Part shown: positions 1-9,838 of the stretch, one piece after another
Layout of the letters: each line of letters begins with the position of its first letter
Numbering within the stretch: position 1 is the first letter of the stretch
From: Mantamonas sphyraenae
Taxonomy: Eukaryota > CRuMs > Mantamonadidae
Assembly: GCA_026936335.1 (NCBI GenBank)
Contig: JAPMXV010000034.1
Coordinates: 124,001 to 188,000 of the forward strand
Length of the DNA stretch: 64,000 nt
Direction of reading: 5' to 3'
Made by a program: the position numbers and the translations under genes
The notes under the pieces: model-generated
What the model saw: only the letters and a program-made list of their open reading frames with translations
Told to the model about the DNA's origin: nothing
The model's database searches: none

Positions 1-132
1 CAGTCCTCCGCCGTCACGTACGCGCTCGTTGCATTCCATGCATCGCTTGTTCCCTTCGTATTTCAGCAGACTGCGGATCGTTGCCACTTGTTTGTCCACC
101 TTTTTGGGTTTCTTCAACGTGTTGCGCGACAT
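1..132 (-). CDS. ArfGAP-domain protein, 5' end only (cut by window edge)
   Basis: ATG at 132 opens 37 codons down to 22, where a CGC codon is followed by GTACGT, a good donor; the rest of the gene lies left of the window. The peptide has a basic start and ends with IRSLLKYEGNKRCMECNER. This matches the beginning of an ArfGAP domain: a helix, then the CxxC half of its C4 zinc finger. Family members switch off Arf small GTPases on vesicle coats. The catalytic arginine and the second CxxC would be in the next exon and are not seen, so the subfamily is open. The first exon ends exactly between codons (phase 0). The 281 bp between this start and the end of RRP41 shows no further gene. Confidence 0.62.
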   Translation of the reverse strand, partial: MSRNTLKKPKKVDKQVATIRSLLKYEGNKRCMECNERVRDGGGL

Positions 133-413
133 CTGCGTGTGTTTTGGGGTGTCAGTTCTTCTCTCCTTGCATCCGCGCCGGCATCCCACTCGATGAGTCC
201 ACCACTTGTTTGACACAGTATGCCACATCTATGCATGAACCCACATTGTCCTTTAGTTTTGTTGGTTTGTGCGGGGCGGGGTTCATTTCATTCCATCTTC
301 GTTTCGACCGACTCCCCACACCCCCTTCGGGCCCCTTCCAATTCCCACTCGTTCCAAATGACACACTCCGTGCATTTGCTTTGTGTGCTTCCGAGTCTGT
401 GTGTGCACAATGA

Positions 414-1410
414 CTACATCCCAAGTTTACCCAGACTGTGCATCCTCTCCTGCCCGATCTTGGACACGGCCGCTGCCATGTGCTCAAACATGCTTTGGCA
501 TCCATCCGACGCCAGTTTTACCACTTGCTCAAAGTTGTCTGTGTGCAGTTTGGCGTCCATTTGCAACGCCATGATTTTGCCCGACTGCGGCAAGATCGCA
601 AGGGTCAGGTCAGCGCCCCCCGCGGAGGCCTCGACGTAATTCAAATCTGCAGGTGTGTGGTTGTGTGCACGAAAGAGAGAGAGAGTGTGTGTGTGAGTGT
701 GTGAGAGAGAGTGTGTGTGTCCAGCATTGTGTGTGGTGTGCGTCGCCACACTGGAGGCGGCTCTGGCGCGTCGATACCGTTACAGCACACACTGCCTTTC
801 ACCTACCAAGCAACGCATTCCCGTCCACATAACCTGCGCTGCACGCACAAACAAAATCGTTCATGGGCACACCTGCGTCCACCAGCGCCAGCGTAGCTGC
901 GTTGATAGCTGCGCTGCGAAGTGACCCGTCCGACTGCAACACCTGGACGTAGATGTCGATCTGGCTGCGTGGAAACAGCTCTGTCTGGATGACGCCCTCA
1001 AACGTTTGCTTGATTACAGACGACATCTCCTGTGCTTTCCTGTGGCGTGTGCACAGGCACCGCGTGAGCAAAGCGGCCTCTTCGTATGTTCTTCCGCAGC
1101 CCGCAGCCCGCAGCCGCAGACACCCCCCTTACCTGTTGTTCTTGCTGCTTGCTTTGCGTTGCGCCGTGCTAAACGCAGCCGTACTGTACTGGCACGTGAT
1201 TACAGCACGCTCATGCGAGCTCTTTGCACGTTGCTTGAGCTCTCGAGGTCCGTGCACCACAGCAATCACCCTGCTGTTGCCCAACTGGAAGTATGCCGAG
1301 CCATCTGCTCGCTGAAACGGCGACAGCACACAGCGCACCTTGCGCAGCTCTCCTGCACGCCGGCCGTCCAACCGCAAGCCCTCGGGCGACACGAACTCAC
1401 TTCGCGACAT
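414..1410 (-). CDS. RRP41: Exosome core subunit RRP41 (EXOSC4), RNase PH fold
   Basis: Three exons, 1133-1410, 807-1039 and 414-646, join in phase to 247 residues, the usual length of this subunit (about 245). The start MSRSEFVSPEGLRLDGRR and the following RADGSAYFQLGNSRVIAVVHGP are typical of the archaeal/eukaryotic RRP41 branch of the RNase PH family. The middle holds SSVIKQTFEGVIQTELFPRS and SLRSAAINAATLALVDAG, also conserved in the family. In the cell this protein forms the six-membered ring of the RNA exosome with other RNase PH-like subunits and threads RNA towards the nuclease subunits; in most eukaryotes the ring itself is inactive. Donors are GTAAGG and GTAGGT. The (GT)n and (GA)n runs at about 679-720 lie in the last intron. 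Convergent with nothing; its 5' end faces the 3' end of the thiolase gene. Confidence 0.93.
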
Positions 1411-1611
1411 GAAAAATCTCGAGGCGGCGTTTGGTCTGGTCTGCTTTGCGCAAATCTTCGTCCTGCAGGTTGAACAAGACACAGCACACTCTTGTTCAGC
1501 CACGATACTTCTCTTGTGTCCCAAGACGATCTCTGCTCGTGCAAATCACCCGTTTTGTTTTGCTCCCGTCTTCCTTCCCAAGCCTCTCTCCTCCCCAATT
1601 CGTCCACCAGA

Positions 1612-3631
1612 TCACTTCTTGGTCGAGTTGAGGTTTTCCAAGATGGCCACGCCGCCGAGGCCGCCGGCGGCACACACAGAGATCATGGAGTACTTGTTGC
1701 CCGTACGCCTGAGGTCGTTGGCGGCGGCGGTGACAATACGACCACCGGTGGCGGCAAAGGGGTGGCCAATGGCAATGGATGACCCGTTGGGGTTGATCTT
1801 CTCGGCTGGGATGGTGCCCAGGGCGCCGTCGAGACCCAGGACGTCCTTGCAGAAGCTTTCGCTTTCGAGCACCTTGATGGTGGACAGGCACTGGGCAGCA
1901 AAGGCCTCGTGCATCTCCACGGTGTCAATGTCGTCCAGAGTCAGACCAGCCTTGGCCAGAGCCTGCGGGATGGCCACGGCGGGCGCCAGCAGCAGCTGGG
2001 GCATCGGGTCGATGGCCGTGGTGACGCACGCACGCACCACAATGTCTGTCGGGTAGCCCATCTCCTTGGCCTTGTCCTCGTTCATCAGCAGCACGGCCGA
2101 AGCGCCATCGGTGAGGGGGGACGACGAAGCGGCAGTGATGGTGCCAAAGGGGGCCTTGCGGAAAACAGGGCGCAACTTGGCCATCTTGCGCGGGTCCGAG
2201 TCACCACGGATCAGGTTGTCTGCATCCAACACCTTTCCCTTCTTGGTTGTCAGCGGGGCAATCTCCTCCTTGAGGTAGCCCTTCTTCTCCGCAGCAGCTG
2301 CCTTGCGGTGCGACCCCAGTGCAAACTCGTCCTGTGCCTCGCGTGCAATCTGGTTCAACTCCGCCATGCGGTCGGCGTGCCAGCCCATGGTCTTGCCTGT
2401 GGATCGCTCGGCGATGGACAGGGGCTTGGGCAGCCAGCCCAGAGGCGACCCGGCGTCGCTCAGCAGGTTCTGCACCTTTTTCAGCATGGGCAAGCGCTCG
2501 CCACCCATGGCAAAGCGACCCAGGGCCTTGGTGAAGCGTCGAGGCATGGGCATCTCTCCGTTGGACACAGAGTCACCTCCGCCGGCCACCACCACGTCGT
2601 AGTCGCCGTGCTCGATGCCCTGCACACCCTGGTACACAGCCTGCAGGCCCGACAGGCACGCGCGCGACACTGTCACACCAGGCACCGTGCGCGGCAGCTG
2701 CAGATCAATCACAATCTCGCGTGCCACGTTGGGGGCCGCGGTGTTGAACACTGGAGTGGTGAAAATGCACCCCAGCCCGGTCGGTGTCAGCTCCCCAGAC
2801 AACGCCACACTCGCCGTGACAGGCTCACAACAACAGAGAAATGGTACGCGTGGATGTGTGTGTGTGTGTTTGCGTGTGGATTGTGCCTGTGCGTGTACGC
2901 CTGTGCCTGTGTGGTGTTTTCGGCGGTTGCATCCACTCACCGACTGCGCCCCAGATGATTTCGTCGATCAGCTCCGGGTTCAGCTTGGTATCTTCCAGCA
3001 GACCCTTGACCGCCGCAGCGCCCAGGTCGATGGTGTCAAACTCGCGAATCTCGCCAAAGGACTTGTGGAATGGCGTGCGCTTGCCCGTCACAACGACGGC
3101 GCGGCGCTCGTTGCTGCCGCTGTTGCTGCTGGAAGTGCTCTTTTTGGCCTGCACAGTGGTGGCCACCGAGAACTGCATCACAGTGGCATCCACGCAACAC
3201 GTGTCCACACACACGCACATGCACACACATACACATGCATACGTTTCTGTGTGTCAGCTCGTTGCTTCGCCTGCCCTCTGCCGCAAGGTCCGCGAGAGGG
3301 GAAAATTTCGGAGCCTGGCGCGCTCGAGTCGCTCAAACGGCGCACGCGCGGCACGAATGCCTCCGGGCCATACCCCGCACGGAGTGTGCATTCACATGGC
3401 CCATGATACCTCACTCAACCCCCAAGCACTCACCTGAGCCGAGGCCACCGCAGCCGGAGCGGCGGAACGGAGCGACGACGAGCCGGTCTTTGCAACCCTG
3501 GAGAACTGTGGGAGGGCACAGGAAGAGAGAAATGAGAAAAGAGAGGACAGCCACGGGGACTGTGTCAGCATGTGGGTTGCACCGTGGACGGGGATTGCCA
3601 CGAGGTGTGCCGGGACTGTGAAACGGACCAT
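1612..3631 (-). CDS. Acetyl-CoA acyltransferase, mitochondrial trifunctional beta type (HADHB-like thiolase)
   Basis: Four exons: 3629-3631 (the ATG alone), 3434-3505, 2941-3172 and 1612-2750. Phases agree and give 481 residues. The body is a full thiolase: TGKRTPFHKSFGE near the start, SRACLSGLQA with the nucleophilic cysteine, VEMHEAFAAQ, NGSSIAIGHPFAATGGR with the catalytic histidine, and CAAGGLGGVAILE with the second cysteine. This set is closest to HADHB/FadI, which cleaves 3-ketoacyl-CoA in the last step of fatty-acid beta-oxidation. After the lone Met, the spliced start FSRVAKTGSSSLRSAAPAA has Arg/Lys and Ser but no acidic residue, as expected for a mitochondrial presequence. CTGACAC branch sites lie near 3562, 3252 and 2785. 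The ATG-only exon (donor GTCCGT) is inferred; reading on without that intron would also stay open. Confidence 0.88.
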
Positions 3632-3746
3632 GAAAGTGGTTTTGGTGGCCTCGCCTGCGCCGATCTCGATGCCCAAATCCGGGCATGGAGGAGAGTGGCT
3701 GGCTTTGCGAAGGGCAGTAGGACACAGGCAGACGGAGGACCTGCAT

Positions 3747-4585
3747 ATGCGCAATGCGAGCCAAAGGGGGATGTCTCGCCGCTACAGTCGGGGCATGCGG
3801 CCCATGGCACGCAACACGGATCTGACACCACGGGACATCACATGGACCACACGCAAGCACCGTGTGCCCTCCAAGCCCAAAGACAAGATCAACTTTGTGG
3901 ACGAGAGCGGACGCATCTTGGAGCCCGTGCCAAACACTCTCCCAGGCAAGCCGTCCCCTCGTCTGACCGGCCGCACCGTCTCCAAGGCATCCCTAGAGTA
4001 CAGACACAAGATGGAGGAAAAGAGCATGAAGAGCGACTGGTCTCGCGAGTTCAAGCGGGGCCGAAAGCACGTCCTGCCCAACTCCAGCGGCTTTGACGTC
4101 GTCAAGGGCGTCGATGAGGACATCTACGTGAGTTTTGTGGGGGTCAGCAGACACTGGAGAGATGCATATGCACATCAAGCCGCACAACTCACACTGGCCC
4201 CTCCCTACACACAGCACGGGTGCGTGTTGCTGCCAACGGCTGGAATGAGAAAATGGCCCCCTGCCCCCAACCCCAACTCACACGCACTTCACACCCTCAC
4301 AGCCGGATCCGCGGGCGAAAGCACTTTGACCAGGAGAGTGGGATCATGGACAGACGCACACAGCGACACTTGGAGCGCAACAACGGAGTGCTGGGCGCAG
4401 GCAGCTCGACCTCTGGTGCTCTGGCACCTGTGCGTGGCAGAGGCAAGTACGCGCCGCTCAAGGATGGTCACGGAGCCAAGAGTGCCCTTTCGTGGGAGGT
4501 TTCGTACCAAGAGCGCATCCAGGCCAGCAACACACGTGTGCTGCCCAGCATCAACCACCATCGCAGCAACATCCAATTGGCATGA
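3747..4585 (+). CDS. Uncharacterised basic protein, two or more exons
   Basis: Not recognised. Exon 1 runs from ATG 3747 (in-frame alternatives 3771 and 3795) to 4127, before GTGAGT. It encodes a basic, charged stretch including SRRYSRGMRPMARNTD and KPKDKINFVDESGRILEP. The last exon starts at about 4303 after CCTCACAG and ends with a stop at 4585; it reads RIRGRKHFDQESGIMDRRTQ and ends SINHHRSNIQLA. A simple 4127-to-4303 splice puts the second exon in the wrong frame (one base too many), so a small exon or an unusual splice site is missing from this model. No membrane segment, signal peptide or known domain is seen. Its 5' end lies 115 bp from the divergent thiolase start and its stop is 14 bp from the convergent RING gene. 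Confidence 0.55.
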
Positions 4586-4599
4586 AAGTGGGGAAAGTT

Positions 4600-5788
4600 T
4601 CAGTCAAATGTCGCCTCCAGATCCGCATCAATGCTCACTTTGCACACAGGACACTCCTTGCGGCCCTGTGTCAGCCAGTGGTCGATGCAGTCGACGTGGA
4701 ACTGGTGATAGCACGGCAGCAGGCGCAACTTGTCTCCGTCTTCAAACTCTTCCAGGCAAATGCTGCACTGCTTGCTTGCCTGTTTCTTGCCTCCATCGTA
4801 CTCAAGCACAGGCAGGGCTTCCACTTCGAATTGCTGTGCCCGTTCGTGCGATCTATCGATGTTTTCGTCCAACGCCAACAGGGCTTCGTAATCGCCGCGG
4901 TAAAGTCCCCTGAGCGTTGCTGTAGCTGCTGAAGCATAGCATTGGCGGAGTTGTGTTGTGGTTGTGGTTGTGGTTGTGGTTGTGGTTGTGCTGGGTCTGA
5001 ATCAACTGGGCCACGTTCTGCTCCATCTGCTGCATCCGCCTCATTCGACTCTCCAGCAGCTCGGAGAACGCTGTGTCTCCGAATCCGTCCGCTTGCAACA
5101 GACTGTTCATGTGTGCAATGTACTCGTCGCGTGAGTCGAACCCGCCAGTGCGCCTGCCAGTGGATCGTCTCCTCTGTGTCCCTGTGTTCCCTGACCCAGC
5201 TGGTGATGCATCGCATGAAAGCGTGAGTGGTGTGAGCATGCGTAACGCCGTCCTTTCGGCCGCCTCCTTCAGGCCTCTCCCTCTCCCTCTTTCCAGCAAC
5301 ACACCTCGTCCGCTTTGCTGTCTCTGCCTCCTTGCGTCCTCCTCCTCCTGCATAGCCCTGGCCACAGCCTCGTCCTGCGCCAACCTCTCCTCTTCCTCCA
5401 ACAAGCGAGCAAGTGCTTCGTCGGTGTCCATCATGTCCTGACCGGGTTCCGAGTTTTCCGCCGCGTCTTCTTCTTCGCCCGCGTTTGCGGCCGTGTTTGT
5501 CGTAGTCGTGGTCGTGGTCGTCCTCCTCGTCCCTCTCATGGCTCCGTGATTGATCAAGGGCATGCGTGAGGTTGCTGGTGCAGGTTGCTCTGGTGCGTCA
5601 AACCACTCGCTGTCATCATCGTCTTCACTGGACGACGGTGTGTCCAGGCCGTCCGTCGGCCCAGGTGGAGGCGCTCCCAGGTTGGATGCATCCACCTGCA
5701 GCTGACTTGCCACCCTTTCGTCCCTTTCCATCTGCGCAATCTGTTCCAGCACCTGCTGCAGTGCCAAGTCCTCCTCTTGCAGGTCCAT
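4600..5788 (-). CDS. RING-H2 E3 ubiquitin ligase with long acidic N-terminal region
   Basis: Predicted as two exons, 5007-5788 and 4600-4909, giving 363 residues. The C-terminus carries a complete RING-H2 finger at about 309-349: CSICLEEF, then [11 protein letters not shown] and CPVC, the C3H2C3 zinc pattern that binds an E2 enzyme. Just before it stands [12 protein letters not shown], a segment often seen next to RINGs of this type. The N-terminal two thirds is low complexity and acidic ([11 protein letters not shown], a Thr run, [27 protein letters not shown]), probably disordered and coiled. The RING is in another frame from the first exon; the only phase-correct GT-AG pair is a weak GTTGAT donor at 5006, with the acceptor at 4910, which places a hexanucleotide repeat inside a 97-nt intron. 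Substrate unknown. Confidence 0.78.
4951..4992. repeat. Hexanucleotide repeat (TTGTGG)n
   Basis: About seven near-perfect copies of TTGTGG on the + strand. In the coding direction of the RING gene it would encode alternating His-Asn if exonic, but the reading frame suggests it is intronic. Confidence 0.85.
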
Positions 5789-5843
5789 TTGGCTGTGTGC
5801 GGTTTGCGTTTCCGCTTCCAGCGCATCTCTCGAACATCAGATT

Positions 5844-6406
5844 ATGGACATTGGTACGCAGCATACACGACACACAGCCACGCCCACGCATATACTCATA
5901 CACTACGTCACACCATACTGACCCCGGATGTTGCAGAAGTGGCCTCTGGCAGCGACAAAGAGCGGGCCGTGCAGCGGATGCTGGCAAGCTCAAGTTCCGC
6001 CAGCAGCAGCGGCAGCAGCAGCAGCTCTTCACCCACCAAACCCATTCCCAAGCCAAATATCTACAAAGTGGGCACCAGTGACGTGCTTTCCCGCGTCCAG
6101 GCCTTTATGCCCACCATGGAAGCGGCCAACAAGGCGCTGGACGACGTCCTGGAGTCCGGCCAGTTTGACGCAGAGGTGTTTAATGTCAACCACATCGAGG
6201 AAGATGATGAACAGGTGGTGGAGGTGGACCTCGGTTTGGGCGTGTTCACCGAGAAGGAGTCTCTCGACGAGGCGGAGCTCGAGTTGCACGAACAGGCCCG
6301 TCAGCAGGACGAGGAACAGTATGAGAAGGACAAGAAGGATATGGACGAAAGGCACGGACAGAGTGACAAAGCAAACAAGGACAGTATGCTCATCCAGGAG
6401 CTGTGA
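5844..6406 (+). CDS. NOPCHAP1-like protein (DUF4598), predicted box C/D snoRNP assembly chaperone
   Basis: Exon 1 is only 10 nt (5844-5853, ATG GAC ATT G, donor GTACGC); exon 2 is 5937-6406. The join gives MDIEVASGSDKERAVQRM followed by a Ser-rich linker. The core, about residues 45-105, reads DVLSRVQAFMPTMEAANKAL, then VFNVNHIEEDDEQVVEVDL, then GLGVFTEK; this is the DUF4598 pattern of human NOPCHAP1 (C12orf45). That protein connects NOP58 to the R2TP/RUVBL chaperone during snoRNP assembly. The C-terminus is charged and helical. A CTGACC branch site stands about 17 nt before the acceptor TTGCAG. The gene is divergent from the RING ligase with 55 bp between starts, and its stop lies 43 bp before the sulfatase start. 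Confidence 0.75.
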
Positions 6407-6449
6407 GGCGCGACCGCCAAGGCAAAACAAACACACCAGCAACACACAC

Positions 6450-8252
6450 ATGGTCATCCCCTTGCGCGGCTCCATCCGCCGTTGCACCTTCCGTGCGTCT
6501 ATGCCCGGTCTCCTCCTCTTGTTGGCTCTGGCAATCGTGGACTGCCAGCTCATAGGAGCCGAGGCCGCCAAGCCACCGCGTTCCCCCAACTTTGTCGTCC
6601 TGCTTGCAGACGACCTCGGCTACGGTGACCTCAGCTGCTATGGCAATGAAAGCATCCACACACCGAACCTGGACCGTCTGGCTGCAGAGGGCGCGCGTTT
6701 CACACACTTTCTGTCGCCTGCGCCGGTGTGTTCTCCCTCCCGCTCGGGACTGATGACAGGACGGTACCCCGTGCGTGCTGGGATGGTCTCCAGTGTCCAA
6801 AACTTCCGCACCATCAACTCACCGGCCATTGCAGGGGGTCTGCCGCGCTCGGCACAAACCTTTGCCGAGTATCTCAAGGAGCATGCGTACGACACAGGCA
6901 TGTTTGGCAAGTGGCACCTGGGCATCCACGAAGGCACCAACGGCACCCAAGACTACAACCTTATCCCGTCCCGGCGCGGCTTTGACACCTTTTACGGCAT
7001 GCCCGTCACCAACGTGCAGACCTGTGACCCCAACCGCACCGTCTACGTCCAATCCTCCCTCTTTGTCTACTTCCTGTCCCGCACTTCCCACGTTTGGTAC
7101 TCCCTTGCCGCCGTCATTGTCCTGGCTCGGGTCCTGGGGCTCGTGGGCAATCGCTCCACCTTTTTGCTCGCCCTGCTCCTGAGCGTCATTGTCTACGGCG
7201 CCTACTTTTACACAGCCAACTACTTTCTGCTTTCTCGAAGTGCATGCATCCTCATGCGCAACGATCGCATCGTGCAGCAGCCGGTGCGACTGCAGAACCT
7301 GACTCGCAACCTGGCTCGCGAGGCCACCCAGTGGATTGGCCAGCACAAGGACAAGCCCTTCCTCCTGTACCTGCCCTTTGTCAAGGTTCACACCGCCCTC
7401 TTCACCACACGCGAGTTTGAGGGCCACTCTCGCGCGGGCTCCTTTGGCGACAACGTCGAAGAGATGGACTGGGCTGTGGGACAGGTCATGGATGCCCTCA
7501 AGCAGCATGGCCTCGACGAAAACACTCTTGTGTTCTTCTCCTCGGACAACGGACCCTTCCTGGAACGCGGACACGAGGCTGGCACAAGCGGAGTGTTCCC
7601 TGCGACCGACGGCTCCCTGCACCGCCTGCGCGGTGGAAAGGCACAGAACTGGGAAGGAGGCATCCGTGTGCCAGGCATTGTGCGCTGGAAGGGACGCATT
7701 GCGGCAGGACAGGTCATCCACCAGGCCAGCACACTTATGGATGTCTTCCCCACCATCGTCGACCTCATCCAGTCTGCAGAAGGGCCAGTGGCCACCGAGC
7801 CCATGCTTCGGCATGACGGGCGCTCTCTCATGCCTCTGCTCACGGGGAAACTGCCGGCAGACGAGCTCCTGCACGACGTCCTGTTCCACTATTGCGGAGA
7901 TGTGATCTCTGCCGCCAGGGTTGGCCACATCAAGGTGCATTTTAGCACACCCGTGTGGGAGGATGACTCTCAGTCGTGTCCATCAGCCACCATCTGCTCG
8001 TGTGCAGGCAGTGCTGTTGTCCAGCACGACCCTCCTCTGGTGTTTGATCTCCGTAAGGACCCTTCCGAGAGCACGCCCCTCAACCCAGCCGACCATGCTC
8101 CCATCCTCGCCACCATCCACAAGGCACTGCGCGAACATCGCCAGTCCATCCAGCCCGTGCCCAATCAGCTCGAACGCTTCGCTCGTCCCTGGTTGTTTCC
8201 CTGCTGCAACGAGCAGTGCGAGTGTGACCTCGAGCCACAAGATCAAGCGTGA
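6450..8252 (+). CDS. Sulfatase, steryl-sulfatase/arylsulfatase type with membrane hairpin
   Basis: Single exon of 600 codons from ATG 6450; an in-frame ATG at 6501 (MPGLLLLLALAIVDC) starts directly at the signal peptide and is equally possible. The catalytic motif CSPSRSGLMTGRYP is at about residue 94: its cysteine is converted to formylglycine and hydrolyses sulfate esters. Metal and active-site motifs are present: LLADDLGYGDLSCYG near the start, GKWHLG, and FFSSDNGPFLERG. Two hydrophobic helices in mid-protein, about 210-255 (WYSLAAVIVLARVLGLV and FLLALLLSVIVYGAYFY), match the membrane hairpin of human STS and its relatives. NRT, NGT and NLT sites suit a secreted or ER/lysosomal location. 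The end is Cys-rich (PCCNEQCECD). Substrate cannot be told from sequence. Confidence 0.92.
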   Translation: MVIPLRGSIRRCTFRASMPGLLLLLALAIVDCQLIGAEAAKPPRSPNFVVLLADDLGYGDLSCYGNESIHTPNLDRLAAEGARFTHFLSPAPVCSPSRSGLMTGRYPVRAGMVSSVQNFRTINSPAIAGGLPRSAQTFAEYLKEHAYDTGMFGKWHLGIHEGTNGTQDYNLIPSRRGFDTFYGMPVTNVQTCDPNRTVYVQSSLFVYFLSRTSHVWYSLAAVIVLARVLGLVGNRSTFLLALLLSVIVYGAYFYTANYFLLSRSACILMRNDRIVQQPVRLQNLTRNLAREATQWIGQHKDKPFLLYLPFVKVHTALFTTREFEGHSRAGSFGDNVEEMDWAVGQVMDALKQHGLDENTLVFFSSDNGPFLERGHEAGTSGVFPATDGSLHRLRGGKAQNWEGGIRVPGIVRWKGRIAAGQVIHQASTLMDVFPTIVDLIQSAEGPVATEPMLRHDGRSLMPLLTGKLPADELLHDVLFHYCGDVISAARVGHIKVHFSTPVWEDDSQSCPSATICSCAGSAVVQHDPPLVFDLRKDPSESTPLNPADHAPILATIHKALREHRQSIQPVPNQLERFARPWLFPCCNEQCECDLEPQDQA

Positions 8253-8401
8253 GTGATGTTGAGTCTTCTTTCGACATCAATGAGAATGCACATGACAATG
8301 ATCCGGTCACAAGTTGTGAGTGCGCACACACACTCTCTCTCTCTCTCTCTCCACGGCGCACGCATCCTTCATTTCCCTGCAACAAATCTCAACAGTGCAG
8401 C

Positions 8402-9715
8402 TCACCACTCCTCGTCACTGCTGAACCCATCCTCCCTGCCTTCCTCGTCCTCATCCGAAGCGTACAACTCTTGCTGCTGTTGCCTGTTCCACTTCCGAAT
8501 GGCTCCATCGTGCTGCATCTCATTCACCATCTGCTTCACCTCCATTTGCGTGTGCAGCCTGTCGCGTCGCATCGACGAGCTTGCCGATCCCTCGTCCGCC
8601 GTCCCTGCCCCATCTGTCCACAACCGCCTCACGTGGCCCTCTGTGTTCTTGCTCACCTTGTTCACATACATGTCCAGGCCCTTTTCGTTCTCCACCTCCC
8701 GCAAGATCTCTGGGCTGTCCGCCTCACCCCCGTTGAGCGGCGTCAGCAGGCCTGCAAAGCCCCGACGCAGCTCCTCCATCTCCTCCACCGCCACCTGCGG
8801 ACTCTCATCCAGTAGCAGAGCATCGTCTCTGTTCAGGAACACCATTGATCCGCTGCTCTTCTGCTTGTACGGTGTGGTGTCAAACACGTCGTCGCCGTGA
8901 TCTTCCTCCGCCTTCCGCAGCAGCTCACGCAGCTGTCGCTTCCGTTTCGCCGTCCCTGCTCCAGCCAATGGCGACATTCCTTCCCTTCCCCCCTTCTTCC
9001 TGCGCTTGCTGGTGTGTCGTCGCCCACCAACCCCCTGCGCATCCTCCCCGCCGTCCTGCTCGATCTCCTCCTCCTCTTCCTCTCCCAATCCCTCCTGTGC
9101 AGCCGTCTCTGCCGCACTCTTCTTTGTTGTCTTTCGTGTGCGCTTTTTCACGGCCTTGCGCTGCTTCGGTGTGCGTTGCAGGTTCTGAAACTGCATGCAG
9201 CACTCGTCGGCCGTGCGATCCGGAACAAGCGCAGCCACACGGTGCCAGAACCCGACACTCGTAGGATCCACAGACGCATGTGCCACAAACAACAGTTCCA
9301 ATTCGTCGTCTGCCCACACATCTCGCTTGCCGCGGCCCCGTTTGCGAGTCCCTGCGTTTGCGCGCCCTTTTGCCAACGGCTTTTTCGCCGGCGGCGTCGA
9401 TTCCAATTCTTGTCCCTCGGCCACCAGGTCCAGCTTCATCTTCTTGCGCTTGCCCTTGCCCTTTGCCTTTTTCCCCTTGCCTGCTGCCGCCGATTTTCCA
9501 TTACCCTTGGCTGTGGTTTCTCCCTTGGACGTGTCCTTGGTCCCCTCTGCCTCGTCTGCCATCACTGCGTTGTCTCCTTGGTTTTCCTTGTCCGCCACCA
9601 CCGCTGTATTCTTCTTCCGGCCCCGTCGTCCACCACGCTTCGCCACAAACGTGGTTACAAACGATTCCACTGTTTGATTGCAGCTCTGCAGATCTACCTC
9701 TGCTTCTGTGCTCAT
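8402..9715 (-). CDS. M18BP1/KNL2-like SANT-domain protein, predicted CENP-A deposition factor
   Basis: Single exon; ATG 9715 (MSTEAEVDLQSCNQTVESF) gives 437 residues. Residues 60-130 are Lys/Gly-rich. A SANT/Myb domain at about 132-180 reads VWADDELELLFVAHASVD, then FWHRVAALVPDRTADEC. Further on, GTAKRKRQLRELLRKAEEDH plus DDVFDTTPYK (about 254-284) and DMYVNKVSKN with VRRLW (about 348-366) resemble the conserved C-terminal blocks of vertebrate MIS18BP1, in the same order after the SANT domain. MIS18BP1/KNL2 recruits CENP-A to centromeres. No SANTA domain is visible. The tail is acidic (YASDEDEEGREDGFSSDEEW). The SANT domain is clear; the orthology call is inference from remembered motif order. 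Confidence 0.68.
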   Translation of the reverse strand: MSTEAEVDLQSCNQTVESFVTTFVAKRGGRRGRKKNTAVVADKENQGDNAVMADEAEGTKDTSKGETTAKGNGKSAAAGKGKKAKGKGKRKKMKLDLVAEGQELESTPPAKKPLAKGRANAGTRKRGRGKRDVWADDELELLFVAHASVDPTSVGFWHRVAALVPDRTADECCMQFQNLQRTPKQRKAVKKRTRKTTKKSAAETAAQEGLGEEEEEEIEQDGGEDAQGVGGRRHTSKRRKKGGREGMSPLAGAGTAKRKRQLRELLRKAEEDHGDDVFDTTPYKQKSSGSMVFLNRDDALLLDESPQVAVEEMEELRRGFAGLLTPLNGGEADSPEILREVENEKGLDMYVNKVSKNTEGHVRRLWTDGAGTADEGSASSSMRRDRLHTQMEVKQMVNEMQHDGAIRKWNRQQQQELYASDEDEEGREDGFSSDEEW

Positions 9716-9838
9716 GGGACGTGTCGTGCACCTGGTTTTGCTTTTTCTTGCCACCGCTGCGCAGCCATTCACACATTCCCCCAAACACACACGCTTCCAT
9801 GTACATACGACCCATGTGAGCATGGTGTGATCTGTACA

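Noticed and set aside
133-413. Open frames on both strands between the ArfGAP start and RRP41
   Set aside because: Not conserved-looking, Cys/Ser/Pro-rich, and overlapping on opposite strands; treated as intergenic.
1909-2958. 349-codon frame on the + strand opposite the thiolase exon
   Set aside because: Antisense shadow of a strongly conserved thiolase; His/Gln/Arg-rich with no motif.
6819-7940. 373-codon minus-strand frame opposite the sulfatase
   Set aside because: Shadow of the conserved sulfatase frame; no domain pattern.
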